A stretch of 64,000 nucleotides of DNA from Candidozyma auris. Taxonomy: Eukaryota; Ascomycota; Pichiomycetes; Serinales; Metschnikowiaceae. Location: contig NC_072813.1 of assembly GCF_003013715.1 (NCBI RefSeq), forward strand, positions 2,170,001 to 2,234,000, read 5' to 3'. Position 1 is the first letter of the stretch. Each line of letters starts with the position of its first letter. Both the position numbers and the translations under genes were made by a program. Positions 31,201-39,516 of the stretch are shown piece by piece. Under the pieces are notes generated by a model. That model made no database searches. It worked only from the letters and a program-made list of their open reading frames with translations, and was not told the DNA's origin.

Positions 31201-31385
31201 TTATACGTAATGTAGATGAGGACTCGATTGTTGAATCCCAAGAACAAAAAAAGGTAAACTCTTAATAAAACCAAGTGCAGAGCATCACTTGAGCTACATC
31301 AGTCACACTGGCTTTTGCTCGCCAACTAAATTAAACACCGATGTTTGTTCGTATCTGTGCGCCTACATATATAATCCTCGGTAAT

Positions 31386-31395
31386 TTCGCAGCCA
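31386..31395 (+). promoter_or_regulatory. TTYGCAGCCA element, thioesterase proximal copy
   Basis: A second identical 15-mer, only 45 bp before the ATG, so it is probably in or next to the transcription start zone. Confidence 0.55.
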
Positions 31396-31439
31396 TTGTG
31401 GGGTCGCGATATTTCTTTATCTCCTAGTGCTCATCACCA

Positions 31440-32171
31440 ATGACTCAAGGCGAAATCAGAAAAAGCCACCCCAAAAGAAGCCTGGGTCTTGTGGCAGACG
31501 AAAAGTACGCCCAGGTTTTGTATAGTCACAAAATTTACCAGTACTACGAGTCGCTCAGCGAGAATCACGCTCAGTTGAACCCCAAGTGTGGTGAAATCGA
31601 CGAATCCATTTGGCCCACCTTGACTGGTGAAACACTTATAGGCCCAGAAAAGGTCGGGCTCCGCTCTGCATCGTTCTATACTATTGATGATAAGTTTTTG
31701 ACCTCCTTTGAAGATATTGAAGAGCTTCAGGAGGGAGAGAACAATTGTGGCTATACGTTTTTCCACTTGGGGCTGAAGATCACCGGACACCCGAAGATCG
31801 TACACGGGGGGCTCTTGGCTACGTTGTTGGACGAATTGACGTGCCGCGTCGCCTTCCAGAACTTCCATTCAAAGAAGGGCGTCACGGCCAACTTGAACGT
31901 CAAGTACTTGAAGCCCTGTTTCGCCAATAGTTATGTCATGATCAAATGTACCCTTGTGAACAAAAAAGGCCGCAAGTGCATAACCAAGGGCCAAGTCTAC
32001 AAGGTTGATCTTGATGAGGACTTTGAGGGTAGTGTACCAGAGTTTGTGGAGAGAAAGGAGAATTTGTTGACGGAGGCAGAGGTTCTCATGATAGAGCCCA
32101 AGTGGGTGGAGGAGCTTCACAATCAGGCGAAAGAAGCACACCAGGCTCAGCTGGCACAGCCAGCCGCTTAG
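31440..32171 (+). CDS. PaaI/hotdog-fold acyl-CoA thioesterase family protein
   Basis: A 243-aa protein with a hotdog thioesterase domain at about residues 105-205. The family signature is KIVHGGLLATLLDELTCR, followed by GVTANLNVKYLKPCFANS and VNKKGRKCITKGQV. Such proteins hydrolyse acyl-CoA thioesters; several yeast members (for example Fmp10/YER182W) are mitochondrial. The N-terminal 30 residues contain Lys, Arg and Ser but are not a textbook presequence. The C-terminal tail is Ala/Gln-rich. The ATG at 31440 is the only reasonable start. The gene converges with the asparagine-synthetase-like gene 28 bp away. Substrate and location are inference. Confidence 0.85.
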   Translation: MTQGEIRKSHPKRSLGLVADEKYAQVLYSHKIYQYYESLSENHAQLNPKCGEIDESIWPTLTGETLIGPEKVGLRSASFYTIDDKFLTSFEDIEELQEGENNCGYTFFHLGLKITGHPKIVHGGLLATLLDELTCRVAFQNFHSKKGVTANLNVKYLKPCFANSYVMIKCTLVNKKGRKCITKGQVYKVDLDEDFEGSVPEFVERKENLLTEAEVLMIEPKWVEELHNQAKEAHQAQLAQPAA

Positions 32172-32199
32172 ATCTATTCTATTTTTATAACACTATTTA

Positions 32200-34143
32200 T
32201 TAAAAAGACACTGTTTCAGTTCCTTTTGTCTTGCTGTTTCCCACTTCTAGCTTGGCTGACTTAGCACCAAACTGGATAGCCCTCTTGACCTCGTCGGCTG
32301 CCTTGTCCAATCCAAGACACCTAGCAAGCTCACGTAATATGTACTTTCGTGAGTAAAGCTTTGTCCGCTTCTCTCCTTTTTTGGTCTTCACAGTAGTCCA
32401 GTCGAACTTCACTTTGTAATGTGGATCAATACAATTCGTCGAAAATTCCACAACGTCGTTATCCAAGTAGGGATAGCGTAGCTCCTTGCCCCAGCTGGAA
32501 ATGGCTCTATCATCTCTGCCGAGGTTCCTCTCGTAAATTATCGTAATGTCGTGAAGAAGAGACTTAGAAAGCTCATCATACATACCGTGTATAATGCCTT
32601 CATCAGAATCCTCCTCTAATGTGTCGAAGATGCTCTCATGCCGCGAGTAGCCACCATAGAGTTCATCAGCACCCAAGCCAGAGAAGAGAACTTCTGTTGC
32701 GGAAGTGTAATCTTCCTCCTGCTCTACATAGTTCGCTTTGGAGGCTTGAAAGTCTGACCACGTCGTAGCGTCTTTGAAATTAGCAGACATTTTCCAGCCT
32801 GTCGTCTTTTCGGGCTTGCTGGCAAAATAAAATGCAATGGCGATGGAAAGGTCCATTTCAGTTGAAGTGGGATGTATCAAGCTCAAGACTCTCCCACGGT
32901 GAGCAAGCCAATCAGCATAGTGCACATCCACCTGGACCAATCTAAATGCAACGTTCGTACTATAGAATTTTTTGGAAAGCTCGTACCACGATCTCTCGGA
33001 AAGCTGTCGATCGGGTGACTCCAGCGCTGACGTTCCTGTTCGTGGATTATCAAAGCCGACCGTGAGAAGATCAATTGTCACAGCGGCATCCTGACCTGTG
33101 TAATTCTCTCCTATAAGCGCCGCTAGCACAGTACAGTCAAGGCCACCGCTGAAAAGAATAGCTACTGTTGCTTTATGAGGATGTAGCGGACGTACAGTTT
33201 GTTGCCTGACGGCACAAGCTTTCCGTAAATGCACATGTAGCTGCTGGACAAGTTGCTCCGTAAACTTGTATCCGGAACAAAATGAGGAGCCAGTTTTGGG
33301 AGACAAATGCAAAGCATTCTTGTAAGGCCTTTGGAAAATGCTCTCGCTATTGATATCGTAGCTGTAAAGAAGGCCAGGCTTACATTCATGTAGCATTTCC
33401 GTAGACTTATGACCTAGTAAAGAAGCCACCGTTAATCCCTCATCCAGGGAATAAAGAAGCGAGCGTTTACCAATATGGTCTTTCCCAAAAAATGCCCTAC
33501 CCTTGTGCTTGTCAACTAGGACAAAAGCAAATTCACCATCGAACTTTCCCAAGAGGTCAACAAGAGCCTCCTCCATGTCTTCAGCGGCTTCAATTGCCTT
33601 GCGTATACGTTCCACGGCGTACTCTCCATCGTTCCCATCTAAACAATCGTCATTATAGAGTTCACCATTGAACTGAAATATGTACCGTTCATCCATGAAT
33701 GGCTGCTTTGAAAACGGCTGTCGAAGCGAAAGCACCGATCCGAGAGCCCAAAGCGACCAATTGTCCCCTGAATATTCGACCAGACGAGCGTAGTCTGGTC
33801 CTCTTGCCATGATATCTATAAGGGTAGTGTCCAATGAGGGCCCAGCTGATTCAGATGAACCAGGACGCCCTGGTAAGCCTGAAACAGAAGAAAGCTCCTC
33901 GATCTCATTTTGAATGAGCTCTCTTCGTATCCGGTGGTTCTTCACGCTAAGCTGACTAAGTTCAGCTAGCAAGTGTCTTATTCGGTCGGCGTTTTTCACC
34001 TTCACCAAGTCTCCAGAAGTAAGCGTTGCCTGAGCACTTAGACGCTCCTCCATGAGCAGCTTGATCTCGTCAGCCTCATACTCTTTGCACGGGAGCTGGT
34101 GCTTCGGAAGCGCTTTGGCTATAGTGAAGAAAATGCCGCACAT
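32200..34143 (-). CDS. Asparagine synthetase domain-containing protein (ASNSD1/YML096W-like)
   Basis: A class II glutamine-amidotransferase plus asparagine-synthetase-like protein, 647 aa. After Met1 comes CGIFFT, so Cys2 can act as the glutaminase nucleophile. A long insertion follows, then FNGELYND and GEFAFVLVDKHKGRAFFGKDHIGKRSL. The C-terminal half has the PP-loop ILFSGGLDC, EVLFSGLGADELYGGYSRH and YPYLDNDVVEF. This matches the poorly characterised S. cerevisiae YML096W and human ASNSD1 rather than true Asn1/Asn2. The biochemical role is unproven. The ATG at 34143 is required to place Cys at position 2. Confidence 0.9.
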   Translation of the reverse strand: MCGIFFTIAKALPKHQLPCKEYEADEIKLLMEERLSAQATLTSGDLVKVKNADRIRHLLAELSQLSVKNHRIRRELIQNEIEELSSVSGLPGRPGSSESAGPSLDTTLIDIMARGPDYARLVEYSGDNWSLWALGSVLSLRQPFSKQPFMDERYIFQFNGELYNDDCLDGNDGEYAVERIRKAIEAAEDMEEALVDLLGKFDGEFAFVLVDKHKGRAFFGKDHIGKRSLLYSLDEGLTVASLLGHKSTEMLHECKPGLLYSYDINSESIFQRPYKNALHLSPKTGSSFCSGYKFTEQLVQQLHVHLRKACAVRQQTVRPLHPHKATVAILFSGGLDCTVLAALIGENYTGQDAAVTIDLLTVGFDNPRTGTSALESPDRQLSERSWYELSKKFYSTNVAFRLVQVDVHYADWLAHRGRVLSLIHPTSTEMDLSIAIAFYFASKPEKTTGWKMSANFKDATTWSDFQASKANYVEQEEDYTSATEVLFSGLGADELYGGYSRHESIFDTLEEDSDEGIIHGMYDELSKSLLHDITIIYERNLGRDDRAISSWGKELRYPYLDNDVVEFSTNCIDPHYKVKFDWTTVKTKKGEKRTKLYSRKYILRELARCLGLDKAADEVKRAIQFGAKSAKLEVGNSKTKGTETVSF

Positions 34144-34764
34144 GGCATGGGTTCATCTCGGGTCAAAAGAGCCGATGGCATCGCGAAAGGTGGAGGATCC
34201 TACGATCCAGTGTGTGGAGTGAGCGCTAACTAGAGAGGAAGGGTAAACAAAAAATTTCAGGTTGTAGGGTGATCTCGCAAAAACTCAAAAATTCCATGAT
34301 GCGAGGGGCATTGCCGTAATTCTAATTTTGACACACACAGATTCAGGGGTCAAACGTGTAATGTGTAGTGACAGAGTGTCCCAGGCCTCTCAGAAGTCTC
34401 TCGGTCTCTAATGTCTCAAACCACATTGAGCAAATCAACAACGCCCCCGTAGAATGCAATTAGCTCTCTACCTTCTTCAATGCTACTAGAATATACATTC
34501 AAATGAACATCTCGTGAAAAAAATAAAAGAAAACATCAGCACAGTAGATCTAGCCTGCAAAGAGCAAAAGGAAGCCTGTCGGCATTGGAGCCACCTTTTC
34601 CCCTCGGTCACAGATGCCTCAAATGACTCTCGTCCAACGGTTGTGCTCATTTAACCGCCATACCAGCACACCTCCAAATGGCACCATTGCTTCCAATTCC
34701 GGGTCGCTTTCGTTTGGCGGCAATGCAGTTGCGGAAGAGCTATTTCTTCGGGTATTGCGGCCAT

Positions 34765-34774
34765 TTCGCAGCCA
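34765..34774 (+). promoter_or_regulatory. TTYGCAGCCA element, glucoamylase/ASNSD1-like
   Basis: TTCGCAGCCA within ATTTCGCAGCCAAA, 355 bp before the glucoamylase ATG and 620 bp from the other gene's ATG. Confidence 0.5.
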
Positions 34775-34978
34775 AATGAAAAAGGCTCTCTAACCCATTG
34801 GGAGCGGTTCGGTGAGCCCCAGGAACCGAATTGACCCTCCACGCCGAATGACGTGAGCGGGGGCCGGTTTCATGTCTTCCCACTGCTCACTCTTTTCGGC
34901 ACAATTTTCCCCATTCTTGCGAGCTGTTTTTCCGCCATCTCACGTCCCCCCACACACTAGACTATTGCACAATGGCAT

Positions 34979-34988
34979 TGGTTGCGAA
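34979..34988 (-). promoter_or_regulatory. Variant element TGGTTGCGAA, glucoamylase promoter
   Basis: TTGGTTGCGAAAATATGCCC, one base off the common element, 140 bp before the ATG. A very similar block ending ATATACCC precedes the phospholipase B gene. Confidence 0.35.
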
Positions 34989-35128
34989 AATATGCCCCTA
35001 GGTGCTGCAAGGAATCTACCATGAGCAATGACCGCAAACGGAGCCCTTCGGGCTAGAATTCATCCCGCTTTCGAATAAATAGTGCTTCTTTGGCTCGAGT
35101 CTTTTTCAACTCCAGTATCTAAAGCCAC

Positions 35129-38100
35129 ATGAGGTTCTCGTTGCTTGTGTCTGCTGCCGGGGTCGGAGCTGCTGCCTTAAACGGCTTCAACTCCACCGGC
35201 TCTCAAAACTCCTCCTTTGTCAATGAGCTTCTAAAGGCCAATTCGACGGCGGCTCTGAACACTTCCAACTCGTTCCCCGAGGAGTTAACCTTGGGCGTGT
35301 CGCAGCTCCCCAATGTGTTGAACGAGTCGGCTGTAGACGCTAATGCTGAGGCCAAGGGCTACCGCTTGGTCAATGTCTCGAGAAACGCCTGTGGGGTTTC
35401 TGGATTTTTGCGCTTACAGAAGGAAACAGACATATATGGCTACGACTTTGACGTCTTGAAGTTGAAGGTCGAGCACCAGTCGAATTCGAGACTCTCGGTG
35501 CATATCGAGCCTCAAAACCTTACTGACGTGTACAAGCTCCCCTCGGAGTTGGTTCCGAAGCCCGAATCGTCAAATGTGTCCTGTTCTGGTCTGACTGATT
35601 TGCTTTTCAGACACTCGGGGGTCAATGAGCTGTTTTGGTTCGAGGTGGTGAGGAAGAGTAACGCCGAGGTCTTATTTTCCACCAAGGGCAACCCATTGGT
35701 GTTCTCCAACCAGTTTGTTCAGTTCAATTCGTCTCTTCCTAAAGGTCATGTCATCACTGGCTTGGGTGAGGCCATCAAAGGTTTCACAAACCCTCCTGGC
35801 ACTGTCAGAACACTCTATGCTAATGACGTCGCTGACCCTGTCGACGGCAACATCTACGGTGTCCACCCATTCTACATTGATCAGAGATACGCCAACTTGA
35901 ATCAGACAAACGTTCACACCACACCTCTCAACGAGACTCGCTTTCCTGGAGTGCTGTGGGGCAACCAGAGCAACAGTACCGTCTCACTGTCGAACTCGAG
36001 TTTCTACGAGGAATACTCTCCTTTGAACAAGTCCTACTCTCATGGTGTCTGGTGGAGAACATCGGCTCCTCAGGAGGTCATCATTGAGGAAGAGGCTATC
36101 ACCTGGAGAGCTCTCAATGGAGTTATTGATCTTTACTTCTTCTCTGGTCCCACTCCTAAGGATGTGATCAAGCAGTACGTCTCTGAAGTCGGAAAGCCTG
36201 CTCTTCAGCCCTACTGGGCCTTGGGCTACCACCATTCTCGTTGGGGCTACAGCACAATCGACGACTTGCAAAATGTCGTTGACACTTTTGCTGAAAAGGA
36301 TCTTCAGCTCGAGACCATCTGGAGTGATATTGACTACATGGACTCGTTCAAAGATTTCACGAACGACCCTCACAGATATCCTCTTGACAAGTTCCTGGAT
36401 TTCCTTGATCAGCTTCATGACGGTGACCAGCATTATGTTCCCATTGTCGATGCTGCTATCTACTATCCTAACCCTAACAACAAAACCGACGCCGACTACC
36501 CTGCCTTCAATGATGGCAATGAGACCGATGTCTTCTTGAAGAATCCGGACGGATCCCTCTACATTGGAGCCGTTTGGCCCGGTTATACAGTGTTCCCCGA
36601 CTTCTTGGCCAATAACACTTTTGAATGGTGGAAGAAAACATTCAAAGACTGGTACGAGCAGATCAAGTTCGATGGTATTTGGCTTGACATGAACGAGGTA
36701 TCTTCTTTCTGTGTGGGCTCTTGTGGCTCAGGAAAAGTGGAGAAGAACCCAGTGCATGCTCCATTCCAGTATGGTGGTCTTCAGGAGCAGTTCCCAGAAG
36801 GTTTTGCCACAAGCAACGCTACTGAGTACAAGCAGTTCTTGCAGTTCATTTCGGCTTCTTCAAGTTCTTCCTCTAGTGACTCCTCGAACGACACTAAATC
36901 GTCTTCAGAAGAGTTCTTCAACTGGAAAGCTCCAGGTAAGGGCAACATCAACTACCCTCCTTATGTGATCAACCATGCACAAGGAGATCATGACTTGGCC
37001 ACCCACGCTGTTTCGCCAAACGCTACTCATGCTGACGGCACCTTGGAGTACGATATCCACAACTTGTACGGGTATTTTCAGACCAACGCTACATTCCATG
37101 CTCTTCAGGATGTTGCCCCAGGTAAAAGACCCTTTATCATTTCCAGATCCACCTACTCTGGCTCTGGTGCGTACGCTGGCCATTGGGGCGGCGACAACTG
37201 GTCCAACTTTACCTACGCCTACTTCTCAATTCCACAAGCTCTCACGTTGGGTCTTGCTGGAATTCCTTTCTTCGGTGTTGATATCTGCGGTTTCAACGGC
37301 AACAGTGACTTGGAGTTGTGCTCGAGATGGATGCAATTGGGTGCCTTCTTCCCATTCTACCGTAACCACAATGTCTTGGGTGCCATTGACCAGGAGCCTT
37401 ACGTGTGGGAGGATGTGTTGAGTCATTCGAAGGTCACCATGGATATCCGCTACGCTCTTCTTCCATACTTCTACACCTTGTTGCACGAGGCCTCCGAAAC
37501 AGGTGTTCCACCTTTAAGAGCACTCTCGTGGGAGTTCCCTGACGACCCAGCTCTCTCTGATGCCGACAGGCAATTCTTTGTGGGCGAGGCTCTTTTGGTG
37601 ACTCCCGTTTTGGAGCCCAACGTGTCCACTGTCAAGGGTGTATTCCCTGGCGCCAACGTTACCGATGTCTACTACGATTGGTATACCCACGAGAAGGCCA
37701 ACTTCACCGACGGCAAAAACGAGACTTTGGACGCCCCTCTTGGGCATATCCCTCTTCACATCCGCGGCGGCCACATTATCCCAATGCAAGACCCCGGCTA
37801 CACTGTTGCTGAGTCTAGAAACAACTCGTGGAACATCATTGTGCCGCTTGGAATCGAGGGCACTGCCAGTGGTCTGTTGTACTACGACGATGGAGACTCT
37901 TACCCTATTGTCAATTCCACCACCGTTGACTTTGTTGCTTCTGAGGGCTCTCTCTCTGCTTCTGCTTACGGTTACTACAGAATCGAGCAGCCTTTGTCGA
38001 GTGTTTACATTTTGGGCGTGGAAGACGAGCCTAACTCTGTGAAGTTCAACGGCCAGTCGGTAAGCTTTGAGTTCGCCAACAATACGATCGAGGTGACTGA

Positions 38101-38161
38101 GTTGGAGGATCTCACAGAGAAGGGCGCCTTCTACCGTGATTTCACGCTTACATGGAATTAA
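35129..38161 (+). CDS. Secreted GH31 alpha-glucosidase / glucoamylase
   Basis: A glycoside hydrolase family 31 enzyme of the yeast extracellular glucoamylase type (Candida GCA1/GAM1-like), releasing glucose from starch, maltose and maltodextrins. The signal peptide is MRFSLLVSAAGVGAAALN. An N-terminal trefoil-like region precedes a galactose-mutarotase-like domain and the (beta/alpha)8 barrel with LQPYWALGYHHSRWGY, then IWLDMNEVSSF (nucleophile Asp520) and HWGGDNWSNF (acid/base Asp689). Later motifs are GADICGF-like GVDICGFNG and FFPFYRNHN. Many N-x-S/T sequons fit secretion. A Ser-rich insertion (about 572-590) interrupts the barrel. Length 1010 aa, near the usual 950. Exact substrate preference is not visible. 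Confidence 0.95.
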   Translation: MRFSLLVSAAGVGAAALNGFNSTGSQNSSFVNELLKANSTAALNTSNSFPEELTLGVSQLPNVLNESAVDANAEAKGYRLVNVSRNACGVSGFLRLQKETDIYGYDFDVLKLKVEHQSNSRLSVHIEPQNLTDVYKLPSELVPKPESSNVSCSGLTDLLFRHSGVNELFWFEVVRKSNAEVLFSTKGNPLVFSNQFVQFNSSLPKGHVITGLGEAIKGFTNPPGTVRTLYANDVADPVDGNIYGVHPFYIDQRYANLNQTNVHTTPLNETRFPGVLWGNQSNSTVSLSNSSFYEEYSPLNKSYSHGVWWRTSAPQEVIIEEEAITWRALNGVIDLYFFSGPTPKDVIKQYVSEVGKPALQPYWALGYHHSRWGYSTIDDLQNVVDTFAEKDLQLETIWSDIDYMDSFKDFTNDPHRYPLDKFLDFLDQLHDGDQHYVPIVDAAIYYPNPNNKTDADYPAFNDGNETDVFLKNPDGSLYIGAVWPGYTVFPDFLANNTFEWWKKTFKDWYEQIKFDGIWLDMNEVSSFCVGSCGSGKVEKNPVHAPFQYGGLQEQFPEGFATSNATEYKQFLQFISASSSSSSSDSSNDTKSSSEEFFNWKAPGKGNINYPPYVINHAQGDHDLATHAVSPNATHADGTLEYDIHNLYGYFQTNATFHALQDVAPGKRPFIISRSTYSGSGAYAGHWGGDNWSNFTYAYFSIPQALTLGLAGIPFFGVDICGFNGNSDLELCSRWMQLGAFFPFYRNHNVLGAIDQEPYVWEDVLSHSKVTMDIRYALLPYFYTLLHEASETGVPPLRALSWEFPDDPALSDADRQFFVGEALLVTPVLEPNVSTVKGVFPGANVTDVYYDWYTHEKANFTDGKNETLDAPLGHIPLHIRGGHIIPMQDPGYTVAESRNNSWNIIVPLGIEGTASGLLYYDDGDSYPIVNSTTVDFVASEGSLSASAYGYYRIEQPLSSVYILGVEDEPNSVKFNGQSVSFEFANNTIEVTELEDLTEKGAFYRDFTLTWN

Positions 38162-38471
38162 GCAAGGTGAAAAAAAAAAAAAGATAAAATATCAAATCAA
38201 TTTGGCCTTTTGTTTTCTGATCGTCTCATAATTTTCGGTTGTACTTAGTAATACCCTTAGTTCCTTTAATGATTGTTCTGTAGATGTCCCGAATAGTAAG
38301 AAAGGGAGATCATATTCATGATCTATGGGATTATTCATCGAATGAAAATTCCGTTTCTCTGAATGGCAATTTATGTGTTTACATGAACCCAGAGTGCTAC
38401 ACTGGCGAATTTCGCAGCCATTCCTGTCCTCAACTGATTACTTCGCATCATTTACAATTTCTTCATCAACA
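38162..38471. other. Glucoamylase 3' end and CDC26 promoter
   Basis: 310 bp, with an A-run just after the glucoamylase stop and a promoter element 52 bp before CDC26. In-frame sequence upstream of the CDC26 ATG is open but judged untranslated. Confidence 0.55.
38411..38420 (+). promoter_or_regulatory. TTYGCAGCCA element upstream of CDC26
   Basis: TTCGCAGCCA within AATTTCGCAGCCATT, the same 15-mer found twice before the thioesterase gene; 52 bp before the CDC26 ATG. Confidence 0.55.
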
Positions 38472-38678
38472 ATGTTTCGGCGCCCAGCTACAACGATCAA
38501 GTTGACGCCAGAGGACGTTCTAGAATATGACGATTCTGTGGCTGTGCCAAAGACTCAGTTGCTGGGAGGGCATATTGATCTGAACCAAGAACTTGAAACA
38601 TCTCAGGCGAACCTCCCCATCAAGGAGCCCTCAGTACAGGGAAGAAACGAGAGAATGGGGGTTACGATTGGTCATTGA
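38472..38678 (+). CDS. CDC26: Anaphase-promoting complex subunit Cdc26
   Basis: A 68-aa protein whose first residues, MFRRPATTIKLTPEDVLEYDD, fit the Cdc26 signature M-x-R-R-x-P/A-T-x-L-x-L-x-x-x-D-V. Cdc26 threads its N terminus into the TPR subunit Cdc16/APC6 and stabilises the APC/C ubiquitin ligase that drives mitotic exit. The rest (to VTIGH) is variable and disordered, as in other family members. The ATG at 38472 is chosen because it places Met at the position that is bound by Cdc16; the longer in-frame ORF from 38373 would bury it and overlap the promoter element. Confidence 0.8.
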   Translation: MFRRPATTIKLTPEDVLEYDDSVAVPKTQLLGGHIDLNQELETSQANLPIKEPSVQGRNERMGVTIGH

Positions 38679-38780
38679 CCTGGTGATGATGATGATTTCT
38701 GTCTATGCAAATTGGGTGAAGCTGGGCTTCAATAATATACAAGGTTAATTATGCTAATGTAAGGCTTGTAGAGTAGAGGC

Positions 38781-39410
38781 TCACTTCCTTTTTAACGATT
38801 CCCTGTTGAGCCAGCTATTTTTGCTTTCTAGGACTTTAGGGTCTGCTTTAGGAACAGTCTTCTTCTTCTCCCCGAACGTTTGCACTTGGACGTTAACAGG
38901 CCCCTTCTTGACCGCCAGAGTTCGCTGCTGCTTGAGTTGCTTCAACTTTTCCAACTTGGCCTTCTTTCTCATCTCTGCAAGTTCACTCTCGAGCTCCTCC
39001 GATCTCAAGTGTTTACCCTGGGGAAGTTGTTTCTCCTTCTTACGTTCCTCTTCAACACTCTCTATTAATTCATCTGGAAGAAGATCAGGTAACTCGGACG
39101 ATGCAAGTATTTCTTCGAGTTTCTTCTTCTTTTCCTGTTGTTGCTGCTGGTATAAGAGATCCTGCTCTTTTCTTTTCTGTTTCTCTTTCTTCTTCAACTC
39201 CTGTTCTAGTTGCTCTTGCTCTTTTTGTTGTTTCAACGTCCTCGCTTTTGATGCAGATATCGACTCCTCTTCGGGAGCCTCGTCAGAATCTGACTCGCTT
39301 TCTGATTCTGACTCGTCACTCAGCTGTTTTTCAACGGCTGGCTCAATTACTGCTGACATTCCGTCAGGAAGCTCGCCATCCTCGGAGAACTTGATCTTTT
39401 TGGGCCCCAT
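38781..39410 (-). CDS. BUD21: U3 snoRNP / SSU processome protein Bud21 (Utp16)
   Basis: A nucleolar component of the small-subunit processome that processes 18S rRNA. The 209-aa protein is highly charged: an acidic Ser/Glu block (SDESESESESDSDEAPEEES), a long Gln/Glu/Lys coiled coil (about 55-105) and a conserved C-terminal module with VNVQVQTFGEKKK, PKVLESKNSWLNRESLKRK. The C-terminal S-x-x-x-x-L-N-R-x-x-L-K-R-K is the family hallmark. S. cerevisiae Bud21 is of almost identical length. A CTCATCG (PAC-type) site lies 59 bp before its ATG, fitting ribosome-biogenesis regulation. Confidence 0.88.
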   Translation of the reverse strand: MGPKKIKFSEDGELPDGMSAVIEPAVEKQLSDESESESESDSDEAPEEESISASKARTLKQQKEQEQLEQELKKKEKQKRKEQDLLYQQQQQEKKKKLEEILASSELPDLLPDELIESVEEERKKEKQLPQGKHLRSEELESELAEMRKKAKLEKLKQLKQQRTLAVKKGPVNVQVQTFGEKKKTVPKADPKVLESKNSWLNRESLKRK

Positions 39411-39468
39411 TTTTGTTCTGTCCGGCCACTTAGTTTATTATCAACTTTGATGCGACGTTAGATGGCAT

Positions 39469-39475
39469 CTCATCG
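39469..39475 (-). promoter_or_regulatory. PAC-type site (CGATGAG) upstream of BUD21
   Basis: CTCATCG on plus reads CGATGAG toward BUD21, 59 bp upstream. It is followed by CAATTTTCGG, an RRPE-like A/T-rich stretch. PAC and RRPE mark ribosome-biogenesis genes across yeasts. The site lies in the 106-bp gap between BUD21 and the DIA2 stop. Confidence 0.5.
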
Positions 39476-39516
39476 TAGTGCAATTTTCGGTCGTGGCGCA
39501 CACATATAATGTCCCG

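Larger units (their letters stand above)
30931..31439. other. Intergenic region with duplicated promoter element
   Basis: 509 bp between DUF4336 and thioesterase genes. A T-tract lies at about 31039-31055. It carries two identical 15-mers AATTTCGCAGCCATT, 195 bp apart (31188 and 31383). Confidence 0.6.
34144..35128. other. Divergent promoter region ASNSD1-like / glucoamylase
   Basis: 985 bp. It contains one TTYGCAGCCA element (34765), a variant TGGTTGCGAA (34979) shared with the phospholipase B promoter, and an A/T-rich AATAAATAG at about 35076 that may act as the TATA box of the glucoamylase gene. No credible ORF. Confidence 0.55.
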
